From a virus, in IMG/VR virus record IMGVR_UViG_3300047323_000434, positions 1-22,495 of that record: a stretch of 22,495 bases of DNA. One strand, 5' to 3'. The translations under genes and the position numbers were made by a program. This document shows positions 1-6,793 of this stretch, piece by piece (within the stretch, counting starts at the first letter, position 1; each line of letters starts with the position of its first letter). Below the pieces are notes generated by a model. The model saw only the letters and a list, made by a program, of their open reading frames with translations. It was not told the origin of the DNA and did not search any database.

Positions 1-47
1 AGGCTGACCATGAGCGCGCACGCCCCTACAGCGATCTGCTCGGTCAC
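1..47 (-). CDS. Start of an unidentified early-operon gene (cut by window edge)
   Basis: A GTG codon overlaps the stop codon of the upstream coiled-coil gene in the 4-nt GTGA arrangement used repeatedly in this operon. A GGGAG Shine-Dalgarno-like stretch lies about 8 nt upstream. The frame is open to the edge and reads MTEQIAVGACALMVS. Too little is present to assign a family. The call rests on the coupling pattern and the ribosome-binding site. Confidence 0.5.
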   Translation of the reverse strand, partial: MTEQIAVGACALMVS

Positions 48-373
48 GAGGTGCTCCCCTCGCGGAGGTCGCGGAGTTCCCGGGCCTGCGCCTCGTTCGA
101 GGACTGCAAGGTGCGGCACTGCTGGTCCAGCGATGCCGAGGCCCGCCGCGCAAGGTGCAGCTGGCGGCGCAGTTCCGCGTCGCCCTGAACGGGCCGGGGC
201 TGCGGCAGCGGGGTGTCCGGGGTGTGGTCGCGGAGCCGGGTGATCTCGGCGGCCTGGCGGGTGATGGTCGACAGGCGTTCCGCGGCGAGCTTTACGGCCT
301 CGTCGCGTTCTTCGACGACCTGCTGATAGCGGGCGCGGAGGGCGGCGTATCGGGGGCGGGCAACGAACATCAC
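44..373 (-). CDS. Small coiled-coil protein, unknown function
   Basis: The 109-aa product is rich in Arg, Glu, Gln and Leu with few turn formers. Residues 8-50 (RYAALRARYQQVVEERDEAV onward) and 62-105 look like two long amphipathic helices split by a Pro-rich linker (TPDTPLPQPRP), so a coiled-coil dimer is likely. It starts at GTG, overlapping the exonuclease stop by 4 nt. An ATG one codon later (position 370) would give a 1-nt overlap and is equally possible. I recognise no family. Its place directly after the recombination genes suggests an accessory early role, which is inference. Confidence 0.7.
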   Translation of the reverse strand: MMFVARPRYAALRARYQQVVEERDEAVKLAAERLSTITRQAAEITRLRDHTPDTPLPQPRPVQGDAELRRQLHLARRASASLDQQCRTLQSSNEAQARELRDLREGSTS

Positions 374-1188
374 GCCTCACCGCCGACCGGGCGCAGCGGC
401 CACCGGCCGTCGATCACGGCCTCCGGATCGCGCTTCCCCTCAGGGGCCTTCGCCCGCAACCACTCCTGGAAGGAGGCCGCGTTGTCCCACGCCCACCGGG
501 CTTGCATCTGGTGCAGGTCCTCAACCGACACTCCGGCCAGCGAGTCGAAGCGCTGCGTCCGCATCTGGTGCACCCACACCGGACGTTCAGCCCGCGGCCG
601 GTGAGCGATCGCACCCATGCGGTACGCGGCCCGCGCCGACATCAGCGCGTCGTACTCCGCGCCGTGCGCTGCCTTCTCGTCCCAGCCGAGCCCGTACACC
701 TCGGCGGTGGTCCGCATCTGGTACGGGCCCTGTGTCTCGGAGACGCGGCGGCGGAACGGGGCGACCTGCTTGTCGAGGATCATCGTGTCGATGACCCGGG
801 TGAGGGGTTCGCGGCAGATGCCTTCGAGGCTGTCGCCGAGGTGGCGGCGGGATTCGCGGTCGAGGAGGTTGAGGTCGTAGCCGCCGATGTTGTGCCCGAC
901 CAGCGGGACCCCGCCGGCCACCACCTCGGCGACGGCCTTCGCGATCTCGGCCACGCCCTGCTCGGCGGCTTGGCCGTGTTCGGCGAGGTGCTCGTCCGTG
1001 AGGCCGTGGACGGCGATCGCTCCGGGTTCCTGCGCGATACCAGGGTTGAGCAGCCAGGTACGGGTGTCGGTGTCGAGTCCGCCGCCGACGAGGATGAGGG
1101 CGCAAGAGACGATGCGGGCAGTCTCGGGGTCCTTGTCGCTGCTCTCGAAGTCGAGGGCGGCCATGCGCTGGAGGTGCCAGGGGGTCAC
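370..1188 (-). CDS. DnaQ-like 3'-5' exonuclease (DEDDh type)
   Basis: The 272-aa protein shows the RNase H-fold exonuclease motifs in order: Exo I ALDFESS with Asp13 and Glu15; Exo II GHNIGGYDLNLL with Asp105; Exo III HGAEYDAL with His175 and Asp180. The His makes it the DEDDh subtype. Such enzymes remove nucleotides from DNA 3' ends using two metal ions; phage copies act in replication, repair or recombination. The C-terminal 75 residues (KAPEGKRDPEAVIDGRWPLR near the end) lie outside the core fold and may bind a partner. The start is GTG in a GTGA overlap with the annealing-protein gene. An internal Met9 would still keep Exo I intact. Family call is firm; the substrate is not known from sequence. 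Confidence 0.9.
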   Translation of the reverse strand: MTPWHLQRMAALDFESSDKDPETARIVSCALILVGGGLDTDTRTWLLNPGIAQEPGAIAVHGLTDEHLAEHGQAAEQGVAEIAKAVAEVVAGGVPLVGHNIGGYDLNLLDRESRRHLGDSLEGICREPLTRVIDTMILDKQVAPFRRRVSETQGPYQMRTTAEVYGLGWDEKAAHGAEYDALMSARAAYRMGAIAHRPRAERPVWVHQMRTQRFDSLAGVSVEDLHQMQARWAWDNAASFQEWLRAKAPEGKRDPEAVIDGRWPLRPVGGEA

Positions 1189-1973
1189 TGGTTGCCCCCC
1201 GCTGCGCGCTCCTTGCCGATGCGGACGACCATGGCGCCGATCTGCTCCTCGTCGCCCACCTCGTTCGTGACCAGCGCCCCCAACTGGCGTGTGCTGCCCA
1301 GCTCGTGGTGGATCTGCCGCAGCCGTCCAGCGCTCGTCTGCGGGTTGCAGATCTCGTCGAGGTAGGTGGCCGCCGGACGGATCGGGTTCTCGCCTCGCTC
1401 GACGTGCACGCTGTCCGGGTCCTTGTCGTGCGTCGGAGTGAGGCCGCCCGTCAGCAGCAGGACCCGCAGCGCCACGGACTGCGCCTTCGCGGTGCCCTTG
1501 TCAGCGGAATCGAGGGCCTCACCGCGGCTCTTCAGGAGCATCGGCAGGGTGTCGCCCTTCGGGCCCATGACCAGCCACGAGACGGTCGCGGTGCACTCGC
1601 GCATCTTGTTGCCCTTGGACGTGGTGGTGTCGCGGTGCTCCGCTTCCACGCCGACCGGGAAGATGTTGATGCCGTGCTTCAACGTGACCGGGCCGAACGT
1701 GTTGACGACGGTGTCCACGCCGCGGAAGTTGTAGCGGGTCCCTGCCGCGTTGTACTGCTCCGACTTGGAGATGGCGCGGACTTCCTTGCGGACGCGGAGC
1801 CACGCGATGTGGACCGGGACCATCTCGGGGTCGTCGTCGCCCGGCTCGTACCCGGCCATCGGGTCCGGCGCGGGGAACTGGTCGACGAACTCGGGCGGGA
1901 GCTGCAAGTCGTCGTGCTGCTCGTCGGTCAGGGTGCGGCCGGCGGCCGCGGCTGCGTTCTCTCGCAGGCCCAT
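1185..1973 (-). CDS. ERF-family single-strand annealing protein
   Basis: The 262-aa product carries the ERF recombinase signature: YNFRGVDTVVNTFGPVTLKH (residues 81-100), then a beta-rich stretch, then RGEALDSADKGTAKAQSVAL (150-169), matching the family's GE.xDSxDKxxxKAxSxAL block. ERF proteins form rings that coat and anneal complementary single-stranded DNA, for phage recombination and genome circularisation. The chosen ATG at 1973 overlaps the exonuclease stop by 1 nt (TGATG) and has an AAGGGGG ribosome-binding site 8 nt upstream; a longer in-frame version would run into the neighbour and has no such support. The acidic N-terminal 55 residues and the C-terminal helical region (205-258) lie outside the core. 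It probably works with the YqaJ exonuclease encoded just upstream. Confidence 0.9.
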   Translation of the reverse strand: MGLRENAAAAAGRTLTDEQHDDLQLPPEFVDQFPAPDPMAGYEPGDDDPEMVPVHIAWLRVRKEVRAISKSEQYNAAGTRYNFRGVDTVVNTFGPVTLKHGINIFPVGVEAEHRDTTTSKGNKMRECTATVSWLVMGPKGDTLPMLLKSRGEALDSADKGTAKAQSVALRVLLLTGGLTPTHDKDPDSVHVERGENPIRPAATYLDEICNPQTSAGRLRQIHHELGSTRQLGALVTNEVGDEEQIGAMVVRIGKERAAGGNQ

Positions 1974-3010
1974 CAGGAGTCCCCCTTGTACTGCTTGGCG
2001 ATGTCGATGCGTTCGGTCGGGTTCGGGGCGACGCACGCGGCGTAGGCGTCGGGGTAGTGCTCGGCCATGAGCTCCAGGTCGACCTTCGGGGCGGCGTTGC
2101 TGGGTTCCAGGGAGTAGGCGCGCTCGCCGCCGATGAGGGCGGACTGTGCGCTGCCGAGGGCGGCGATCATGCGGGCCTTCGCTGCGGCCTTCGCCTTCTT
2201 CGCCTTCGACTCGGCGCGCTGGTGGGTGCCGTAGTCGAGGAGCGCGTCGAGGGCGTCGTCGTGCCGGTCGACGTCCACCGCACCGGAGCGGGTGGGGTGC
2301 AGGCGGCGGAACATCTTGGCGACCGCTTCGCCGTCACCCGAAGGGGCGGGCGGCACCTCGGCCTGCACGTGCTCGGTCCAGAACTTGTCGACGGCGGTGG
2401 TGATGTCATCCATCACCTGCGTGTACTGGTCGGCGCGGATGACGCCCTGGTGGTACTCGTTGCCGCCGATCAGCACGGCGTAGTGCATGTGCTCGTAGCC
2501 GTTGACGATGATCTGCCACAGCACCTGTGCGGTGACGTCGTCCGGCGCCCCGGCATGCCACTGCGCGGCCTTGAACGCCGAGCGGGTCTTCACTTCGAGG
2601 GCACAGGGGGCCTGCTCGTCCTCGGACAGCGGGCACTCAGTGACACGGCGGTCGAGGGTCGTCATCCAGTGCGGGTGCGTCTCGTGGGCGACGAGGCCAA
2701 CGCGGCGGATGACGGAGCGGGACTGCATGGCCCAACGGCGGGCGATGTTCTCCTCGTTGACGGTGCCCCAGTAGGCGGGCTCGCCTGCGTCGTCGACGTC
2801 GTGGCCGAGCTTCTCGTAGTAGACCTTGATCGGGGGCTTCTGCTCGATGAGGCCGAGGATCGCGGGGACGTCGCTGGAGCCGATGCCGGAGCGGCGGGCG
2901 GTGAGCCAGGCGGCGCGGTCGGCGTCGGCGGGGAGGATGAGTCGGCCGGTCGGTGTGACCCGGCGGCCGGCGGCCGGGCTGGTGGGCCCGGCCGGGGCTG
3001 CGGTCGTCAT
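1973..3010 (-). CDS. YqaJ-type (lambda-exonuclease-like) viral exonuclease
   Basis: The 345-aa protein begins MTTAAPAGPT and contains the PD-(D/E)xK nuclease motifs of the YqaJ family: RRSGIGSSDVPAILGL (39-54), WGTVNEENIARRW (81-93, Glu87 a likely ligand), TTLDRRV with Asp120, LEVKT (138-142) with the catalytic Glu139 and Lys141, and AQVLWQI with Gln162. These enzymes digest one strand of duplex ends 5'-3', producing single strands for an annealing protein, here the adjacent ERF protein. Residues 255-300 form an Ala/Lys-rich helix (RAESKAKKAKAAAKARMIAA). The ATG at 3010 overlaps the upstream stop by 1 nt; 57 in-frame upstream codons are Pro/Arg/His-rich out-of-frame sequence of the neighbouring gene and were left out. 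Confidence 0.92.
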   Translation of the reverse strand: MTTAAPAGPTSPAAGRRVTPTGRLILPADADRAAWLTARRSGIGSSDVPAILGLIEQKPPIKVYYEKLGHDVDDAGEPAYWGTVNEENIARRWAMQSRSVIRRVGLVAHETHPHWMTTLDRRVTECPLSEDEQAPCALEVKTRSAFKAAQWHAGAPDDVTAQVLWQIIVNGYEHMHYAVLIGGNEYHQGVIRADQYTQVMDDITTAVDKFWTEHVQAEVPPAPSGDGEAVAKMFRRLHPTRSGAVDVDRHDDALDALLDYGTHQRAESKAKKAKAAAKARMIAALGSAQSALIGGERAYSLEPSNAAPKVDLELMAEHYPDAYAACVAPNPTERIDIAKQYKGDS

Positions 3011-3264
3011 CAGGCGGTGCCGCCCTTCGTGCAGTAGGTGTAGTAGCGGCGGTTCGGCGCCTCGTGGAGGACTAGGTGGCCGGCCGCGTGGAGGGCCGTG
3101 AGGTCGCGGCGCATCGTCACGCGGAGGATGTGGGTGGGCAGGTGCTTGCGGTAGAGGCGCTTGACCCGGCCGGTTGTCCACTCGCCGCGTTGGGTCTGGA
3201 TGGCGGCGAGGAGGAGAGCGCGCGCTTCCGCGCGGGCGACGGGAGCCTGCGCGGTGGTGCTCAC
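3010..3264 (-). CDS. Small winged-helix-like DNA-binding protein
   Basis: The 84-aa protein starts at GTG in a GTGA overlap with the upstream membrane-protein gene. Residues 12-80 look like a winged helix: a helix (ARALLLAAIQ), a short strand region (GEWTTGRVKRLYRKH), a basic recognition-type helix (TMRRDLTALHAAGHL) and a terminal hairpin (LVLHEAPNRRYYTY). The pattern is that of phage and transposon proteins that use a wHTH to bind DNA or control transcription. It may regulate the operon or assist the recombination proteins that follow; neither is shown by sequence. Confidence 0.7.
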   Translation of the reverse strand: MSTTAQAPVARAEARALLLAAIQTQRGEWTTGRVKRLYRKHLPTHILRVTMRRDLTALHAAGHLVLHEAPNRRYYTYCTKGGTA

Positions 3265-3446
3265 GGGCGGCCGTCCTTCCGGGTGGGTGCGGGTGCGAGT
3301 GCGATGCCGATGAGGCAGACCCCGGCCGCGGCGAGGGTCCCGGCGGCGGATGCGGCGGTCCCGGTGAAGGGGATTGCGGCGGCGATGCTGGTGATGGCGG
3401 CAGCGGTGGTGACGGTCGTCCAGTGGATGGCGAGGCGGAGGTTCAT
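3261..3446 (-). CDS. Small two-helix membrane protein
   Basis: The 61-aa product has two hydrophobic stretches, about residues 9-27 (TTVTTAAAITSIAAAI) and 34-51 (AAGTLAAAGVCLIGIALA), and a short charged tail (PTRKDGRP), predicting two membrane spans. Start and stop are both 4-nt ATGA/GTGA overlaps with neighbours, so it is translated as part of the early operon. I recognise no family. A membrane protein made early could act in superinfection exclusion or host takeover, but nothing in the sequence proves it. Confidence 0.65.
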   Translation of the reverse strand: MNLRLAIHWTTVTTAAAITSIAAAIPFTGTAASAAGTLAAAGVCLIGIALAPAPTRKDGRP

Positions 3447-4066
3447 GAGCGGTCACCGCTCTCGGTGACATCGGTCCAGCCGTCGTGTTCGCTCTCGCCG
3501 GTCGGGTCGACGAGGAGCAGACCGAGGGCCTCACGGTGTTCGTCGTCCAGGAGCAGCGCGACGGGCTGCCCGTCGTCGGTGAGGCAGCAGACGATCGTGT
3601 CGTCCGCGTCGCTTTCCGCGTGCCACACTTCGCGGTCCCAGCGGATGGTGAGCGGGTCTCCGCTTTGAGGAGTGGCCGTCGCCGACTGCGCGTCGGTGGC
3701 CTTCTCCCGGGTCTCCTCGTGGTCAGTCAGGAGCCACTGCACTTGCGCCAGGTCGCCCTTGCGGAGGGCCGCGACCCGGAGTCCGAGGACCAGTGACCGC
3801 AGCCGCTGGAGCTCCCCGGGGTACGCCTCGTCGTCCGGGGTCTGGTAGTCGGCGATCTCTTCCAGCACGGTGATCGCGCTGTTCCAGCCGTCGCCGTACC
3901 AGACGGGCCCGGTGAGGGCGGTGCAGGTGACGGGGATGGCGCGGAGACGACCGACAGCCTTGGCCAACACCTCGGTGCGGTAGGCGTCGAGCGCCTCGTC
4001 GAGCATGCTCTCCGGCAGCACACATGGTGTCCCGGCGTAGGCGTACAGCTTGTCGCGGGCAGTCAT
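3443..4066 (-). CDS. Early phage protein, unknown function; paralogue of next upstream gene
   Basis: The 207-aa acidic protein begins MTARDKLYAYAGTP. Near the N-terminus it has LDEALDAYRTEVLAKAVGRL, and it ends GWTDVTESGDRS. The gene directly upstream has the same paired landmarks (VDAHRTEVLREAE near its N-terminus, CWTDVTGTEAAR at its end), while the middles differ; the shared ends are also close at the DNA level (see repeats). The middle carries WYGDGWNSAITVLEEIADY and a C-terminal region (TIRWDREVWHAESDADDTIV) that looks beta-rich. No catalytic motif is visible. The start codon is ATG with ATGA coupling to the upstream stop. Function unknown. Confidence 0.75.
   Translation of the reverse strand: MTARDKLYAYAGTPCVLPESMLDEALDAYRTEVLAKAVGRLRAIPVTCTALTGPVWYGDGWNSAITVLEEIADYQTPDDEAYPGELQRLRSLVLGLRVAALRKGDLAQVQWLLTDHEETREKATDAQSATATPQSGDPLTIRWDREVWHAESDADDTIVCCLTDDGQPVALLLDDEHREALGLLLVDPTGESEHDGWTDVTESGDRS
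3463..3480. repeat. Short dispersed repeat, copy 1 (3' ends of paralogous genes)
   Basis: This 18-nt plus-strand segment (CGGTGACATCGGTCCAGC) encodes the WTDVT tail motif on the minus strand. It matches 4083-4100 at 17 of 18 positions. The pair marks the 3' ends of two adjacent genes. Confidence 0.75.
3969..3990. repeat. Short dispersed repeat, copy 1 (5' ends of paralogous genes)
   Basis: A 22-nt segment encoding the DAYRTEV motif on the minus strand. It matches 4454-4475 at 21 of 22 positions. With the 3' pair, it brackets divergent middle segments in two tandem genes. Confidence 0.75.
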
Positions 4067-4569
4067 CGGGCCGCCTCCGTCCCGGTGACGTCGGTCCAGC
4101 AAGCGGGCCACTCGTCCACCGGTTCGGCGTACGGCGTCCACGTCTTGTCGCCCTCGCCGCGGATCCATCCGAACGCCGCCAACTTCCCGGTGTCCGGATG
4201 GGTGGTCGTCGTGACGACGCGGAACAGGGTGATCAGTTCGGGCGCGGTGAAGCCTGTGGCGTCGTACGCATACGTGCGGCCGGGCTGGAAGAAGTCCGGG
4301 GCGCCAGCGGGTTCGTCGTTCCCGCTGGCCATGAGGCCGATCTCCCACTCGACGGTCCGGGCGCCAGCCGTACGGTCCAGCTGCTTGCGGGTGGTTCCGT
4401 CGCCCCAGAGCCGGGCGACGATCTCGCGCGCCTTGCCCTCGGCCTCGCGCAGTACCTCGGTGCGGTGGGCGTCGACCAGCTGCTCCGCATGGGCGACGTC
4501 GTGCAGGGTGGCGATTCCGCCCGTGCTGTCCTCGGACAGGGCGGCGATGATCTGACGGCGGGCACTCAT
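4063..4569 (-). CDS. Early phage protein, unknown function; paralogue of next downstream gene
   Basis: The 168-aa product starts MSARRQIIAALSED, has AEQLVDAHRTEVLREAEGKA (about residues 28-47) and ends CWTDVTGTEAAR. These end blocks are shared with the following gene; the central part, with FFQPGRTYAYDATGFTAPEL and TTHPDTGKLAAFGWIRGEGD, is its own and looks like a small beta-rich domain. Start is ATG in a 4-nt ATGA overlap. No enzyme motif is seen. A small modular protein that exchanges its middle between common ends is the best description I can give. Confidence 0.75.
   Translation of the reverse strand: MSARRQIIAALSEDSTGGIATLHDVAHAEQLVDAHRTEVLREAEGKAREIVARLWGDGTTRKQLDRTAGARTVEWEIGLMASGNDEPAGAPDFFQPGRTYAYDATGFTAPELITLFRVVTTTTHPDTGKLAAFGWIRGEGDKTWTPYAEPVDEWPACWTDVTGTEAAR
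4083..4100. repeat. Short dispersed repeat, copy 2 (3' ends of paralogous genes)
   Basis: Matches 3463-3480 at 17 of 18 positions, differing by one A/G change, and encodes the same WTDVT tail motif on the minus strand. Confidence 0.75.
4454..4475. repeat. Short dispersed repeat, copy 2 (5' ends of paralogous genes)
   Basis: Matches 3969-3990 at 21 of 22 positions and encodes the DAHRTEV block. It defines the upstream edge of the shared sequence. Confidence 0.75.
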
Positions 4570-5000
4570 GCCGACCGCCGATCCGACTGCTCCGGGAGCG
4601 GGTTCTTCGCGAGGTGCACACGCGTCGCCCGCATCGCCGGGTGCCGGATCTCCGACGCGCCCTTCGACCCGAACCGGAACAGGACCCGGGCCACCTCGCC
4701 GAGCTCGGCCAGCAGACGCCGTACATCCGACATGCGGACTTCGACCTGCGCGGTGTCCATCCCAGCGACGTCCTCGACCTGCTCGATGGCCGCGTCGAGT
4801 TCGCCCTCCCGTGCCACTCCGGTGACGACTGCGGCGAGTTCGTCGAGGGCGGCGATCACGTCGTCCCGGGTGTCCTCGTCGCCCCATCTGGCGACGAGCT
4901 GCACGAGGTCGTCAGTGCGGATCTGGTCGACGCGGAGGACACCGTGGAGGTGGTTGGCGCCGAGGCTGAACGACAGCCCGGGCTTCGAGGAGTGGTTCAC
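4566..5000 (-). CDS. Early phage protein, unknown function, helical
   Basis: The 144-aa protein starts at GTG (MNHSSKPGLSFSLGANHLHG) in a GTGA overlap with the preceding membrane-protein gene. The middle is a long acidic helical region (DDVIAALDELAAVVTGVARE through VRMSDVRRLLAELGEVARVL). It ends in a basic tail (RVHLAKNPLPEQSDRRSA), giving an acidic body with a cationic end. No family recognised. An in-frame extension to 5375 is Arg-rich out-of-frame sequence of the neighbouring gene and was dropped. Confidence 0.7.
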   Translation of the reverse strand: MNHSSKPGLSFSLGANHLHGVLRVDQIRTDDLVQLVARWGDEDTRDDVIAALDELAAVVTGVAREGELDAAIEQVEDVAGMDTAQVEVRMSDVRRLLAELGEVARVLFRFGSKGASEIRHPAMRATRVHLAKNPLPEQSDRRSA

Positions 5001-5260
5001 CGGAGTGCGCCCTTCGTCGGAGCGGTGAGGAGCATGAGGAGCGCGGCCGCCGACAGCGCGGCATCCCGCACCGTGGCCTTCGCGTTGACCAGCTCGACGA
5101 GCAGCCAGTCCGCAGCGCGGGACTCCAGCAACGGCCGGCAGTCCGGCCACGCGAAGTGGTCCGCGTCGACGAGCAGCACGAACGGGACGGTCGTGGCCGA
5201 GGCCATGGAGAGGCCGAGGGAGAGGAACGCGGCCCACTCGGCCGGGGTGGTGGTGTGCAT
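4997..5260 (-). CDS. Small membrane-associated protein
   Basis: The 87-aa product has a hydrophobic segment at about residues 10-31 (AAFLSLGLSMASATTVPFVL) and another near the C-terminus (ALSAAALLMLLTA, 66-79). Between them is a polar stretch (DADHFAWPDCRPLLESRAAD). It probably spans or dips into the membrane twice. Its ATG overlaps the upstream stop by 1 nt (TGATG). It is the second small membrane protein of the early operon, with no visible similarity to the one at 3.3 kb. Confidence 0.65.
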   Translation of the reverse strand: MHTTTPAEWAAFLSLGLSMASATTVPFVLLVDADHFAWPDCRPLLESRAADWLLVELVNAKATVRDAALSAAALLMLLTAPTKGALR

Positions 5261-6192
5261 CAGGCACCGCCCATCTCGGGTAGGTCCCGGCCGAGCCGCC
5301 AGTTGTGGTGGAGAGGCGAGTCGTGCGGGTCCTCCCGCAGCGCCTGCAACGGAGCGATCCGCTGGGTGATCGCATCCGGCGCCCCGGTCAGCGCCGCCCT
5401 GAGCTCCCGCATCTCCGAAGAGCCCGGGCCCACCGCAGGCACGACCGTGTCGTACGGGCCCGGCTCATCGGCCAGCGGGCAGTCCACGTCATGCGGCTCG
5501 CCACGGCCCGTGTCCGGGCACGTGCACCCGTCTTCGTCCTCGTTGACCAGGTCGTCCGGGTCCTCGCCCGTGAAATCGGGCGGGCACGTGCACGGGGCTC
5601 CGGACTGGTGGACGGCGGCGCAGTCCGGGTGGTGCTTGCGGATACGAGGCGGCTCCGATTCGGCGGGCTCGTCCTTGCTGGCGGCCTGCGACGGGGCAGC
5701 AGCCTCGGGGCCGAGCGCGTCCTCCAGATCGATCGTGTCGACCGCGCTCCAGCCCTTGTCGATGGCCCGCTCCACGAGGGAGTGGACATCAGCCCAGCGG
5801 TCGCGCTCCGCGTCCCGCCAGGCGACCCCGGCCGTCAGCTCCGAGATCTCGTCCCGGTTCGCGCGGAGGGCCTGCACCGCGTCGTCGAGCGCCTCGTTCG
5901 TCGAGTGCCGCTCCGCCAACAACTCCGCGACCTGGGAGCGCAGCTGTTCCAACTCGGTCCGGGGCGGCGGGAACGACGGCGCGCCCACCGGGACGGGCAG
6001 CGCGAACGCCGACCCGACGATCCCCAACTCCGCGAGATCCGCCAGCGACACCAGCACCTCATCCGGGACACCAGCCACCGAACCCGCCAGCGCATACCAG
6101 CCACGCCCGTCACGCGACACCGCACGCCGCGTCCAACACGAGCCATCCGCCGTGTTCACCACCAGCGGGTGATGCGACACCGGGGCGCTCAT
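5260..6192 (-). CDS. Coiled-coil protein with two CxC cysteine knuckles, unknown function
   Basis: The 310-aa protein begins MSAPVSHHPLVV. Residues 80-140 form a coiled coil (TELEQLRSQVAELLAERHST onward). An acidic linker leads to two Cys/His clusters: HHPDCAAVHQSGAPCTCPPD (187-206) and CTCPDTGRGEPHDVDCP (223-239). The Cys spacing (C191, C201, C203; C223, C225, C238) with nearby His residues suggests one or two bound zinc ions. Met15 of the longer frame was chosen as start because its ATG overlaps the upstream stop in the usual ATGA form. A protein- or nucleic-acid-binding adaptor is plausible; no family was recognised. Confidence 0.75.
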   Translation of the reverse strand: MSAPVSHHPLVVNTADGSCWTRRAVSRDGRGWYALAGSVAGVPDEVLVSLADLAELGIVGSAFALPVPVGAPSFPPPRTELEQLRSQVAELLAERHSTNEALDDAVQALRANRDEISELTAGVAWRDAERDRWADVHSLVERAIDKGWSAVDTIDLEDALGPEAAAPSQAASKDEPAESEPPRIRKHHPDCAAVHQSGAPCTCPPDFTGEDPDDLVNEDEDGCTCPDTGRGEPHDVDCPLADEPGPYDTVVPAVGPGSSEMRELRAALTGAPDAITQRIAPLQALREDPHDSPLHHNWRLGRDLPEMGGA

Positions 6193-6506
6193 GCCGCCAC
6201 CTGCGCAACCTGCGCCGCCGGGTACGACACCCACACGTCGACCGTCACGTCACGCCACACAGCGCGGACGCTGTCGCACATCCGGTGGTCACCGTTGCGC
6301 TCGAAGTCCGTCGTCCGGACAACGCCTCCGATCACCTCCGCGTACGCGGCGGCCACCGTCTCCCCGCTCGCGTCGGCCGCGAGGGTCGCGACGAGGGTGC
6401 CCGACTCTCCGATCGACCAGCTGACGGGCGGCAGTTCCGGGTGCTCGCGGAGCAGCTCGACGAGCGCCATCGCGGGGGCGAGTTGGGGGATAGAGTCACT
6501 GGTCAC
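6189..6506 (-). CDS. Conserved-looking small phage protein, unknown function
   Basis: The 105-aa protein starts at GTG (MTSDSIPQLAPAMALVELLR). A strong purine-rich ribosome-binding site (AAGGAAGAGG) precedes it, as expected for a gene that is not coupled to its upstream neighbour; the gap to the next gene is 95 nt. The sequence reads as an alpha/beta domain: a helix (LVELLREHPELP), strands (VSWSIGESGTLVATLA) and a Trp-containing end (VWRDVTVDVWVSY). No catalytic motif is visible. It heads the tightly overlapped part of the early operon. Confidence 0.75.
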   Translation of the reverse strand: MTSDSIPQLAPAMALVELLREHPELPPVSWSIGESGTLVATLAADASGETVAAAYAEVIGGVVRTTDFERNGDHRMCDSVRAVWRDVTVDVWVSYPAAQVAQVAA

Positions 6507-6601
6507 GGGGACCTCTTCCTTCTCTGGTTGGTGGGTCGCCGAGTCGTGGGGTCGTCCGGGCCTGGCAGTCGGGACGGCCCTTCGGCGTGTTCAGGGATTG
6601 A

Positions 6602-6793
6602 TCAGGCGGCGTCGGCCGCGGGCCGGACGTCTACTGCCGGCCGGGGCGCCGGGATCTCGCCGGCGGGGTTCGTCATGATCCGGCGGAGTGCCTCGACGAG
6701 TTCGTCAGTCGGCTCTGGAGCGAGTGCCACTCGGGCGCGGATCGCGGCGACGGTTGCGGGGCCGAGGATCGCGAGGCGCTCTTCGCGGGTCAT
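6602..6793 (-). CDS. Small helical protein, unknown function
   Basis: The 63-aa protein begins MTREERLAILGPATVAAIRA and has an Ala/Pro-rich tail. It is coupled to the HTH gene upstream by a 4-nt ATGA overlap, so the two are probably made together. It is predicted to be mostly helical over residues 1-42. No family assigned. Tight pairing with the HTH gene suggests a regulatory accessory, which is inference from position. Confidence 0.6.
   Translation of the reverse strand: MTREERLAILGPATVAAIRARVALAPEPTDELVEALRRIMTNPAGEIPAPRPAVDVRPAADAA

Noticed and set aside
436-446. CCCCTCAGGGG palindrome resembling the immunity operator
   Set aside because: It lies within the exonuclease coding sequence and lacks the 4-bp spacer of the operator dyads.
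6549-6580. Inverted repeat GGGTCGTCC / GGACGGCCC in the 95-nt gap of the early operon
   Set aside because: One mismatch on the strand that matters (A-C in the leftward transcript), a long loop and no U-run; too weak to call a terminator.
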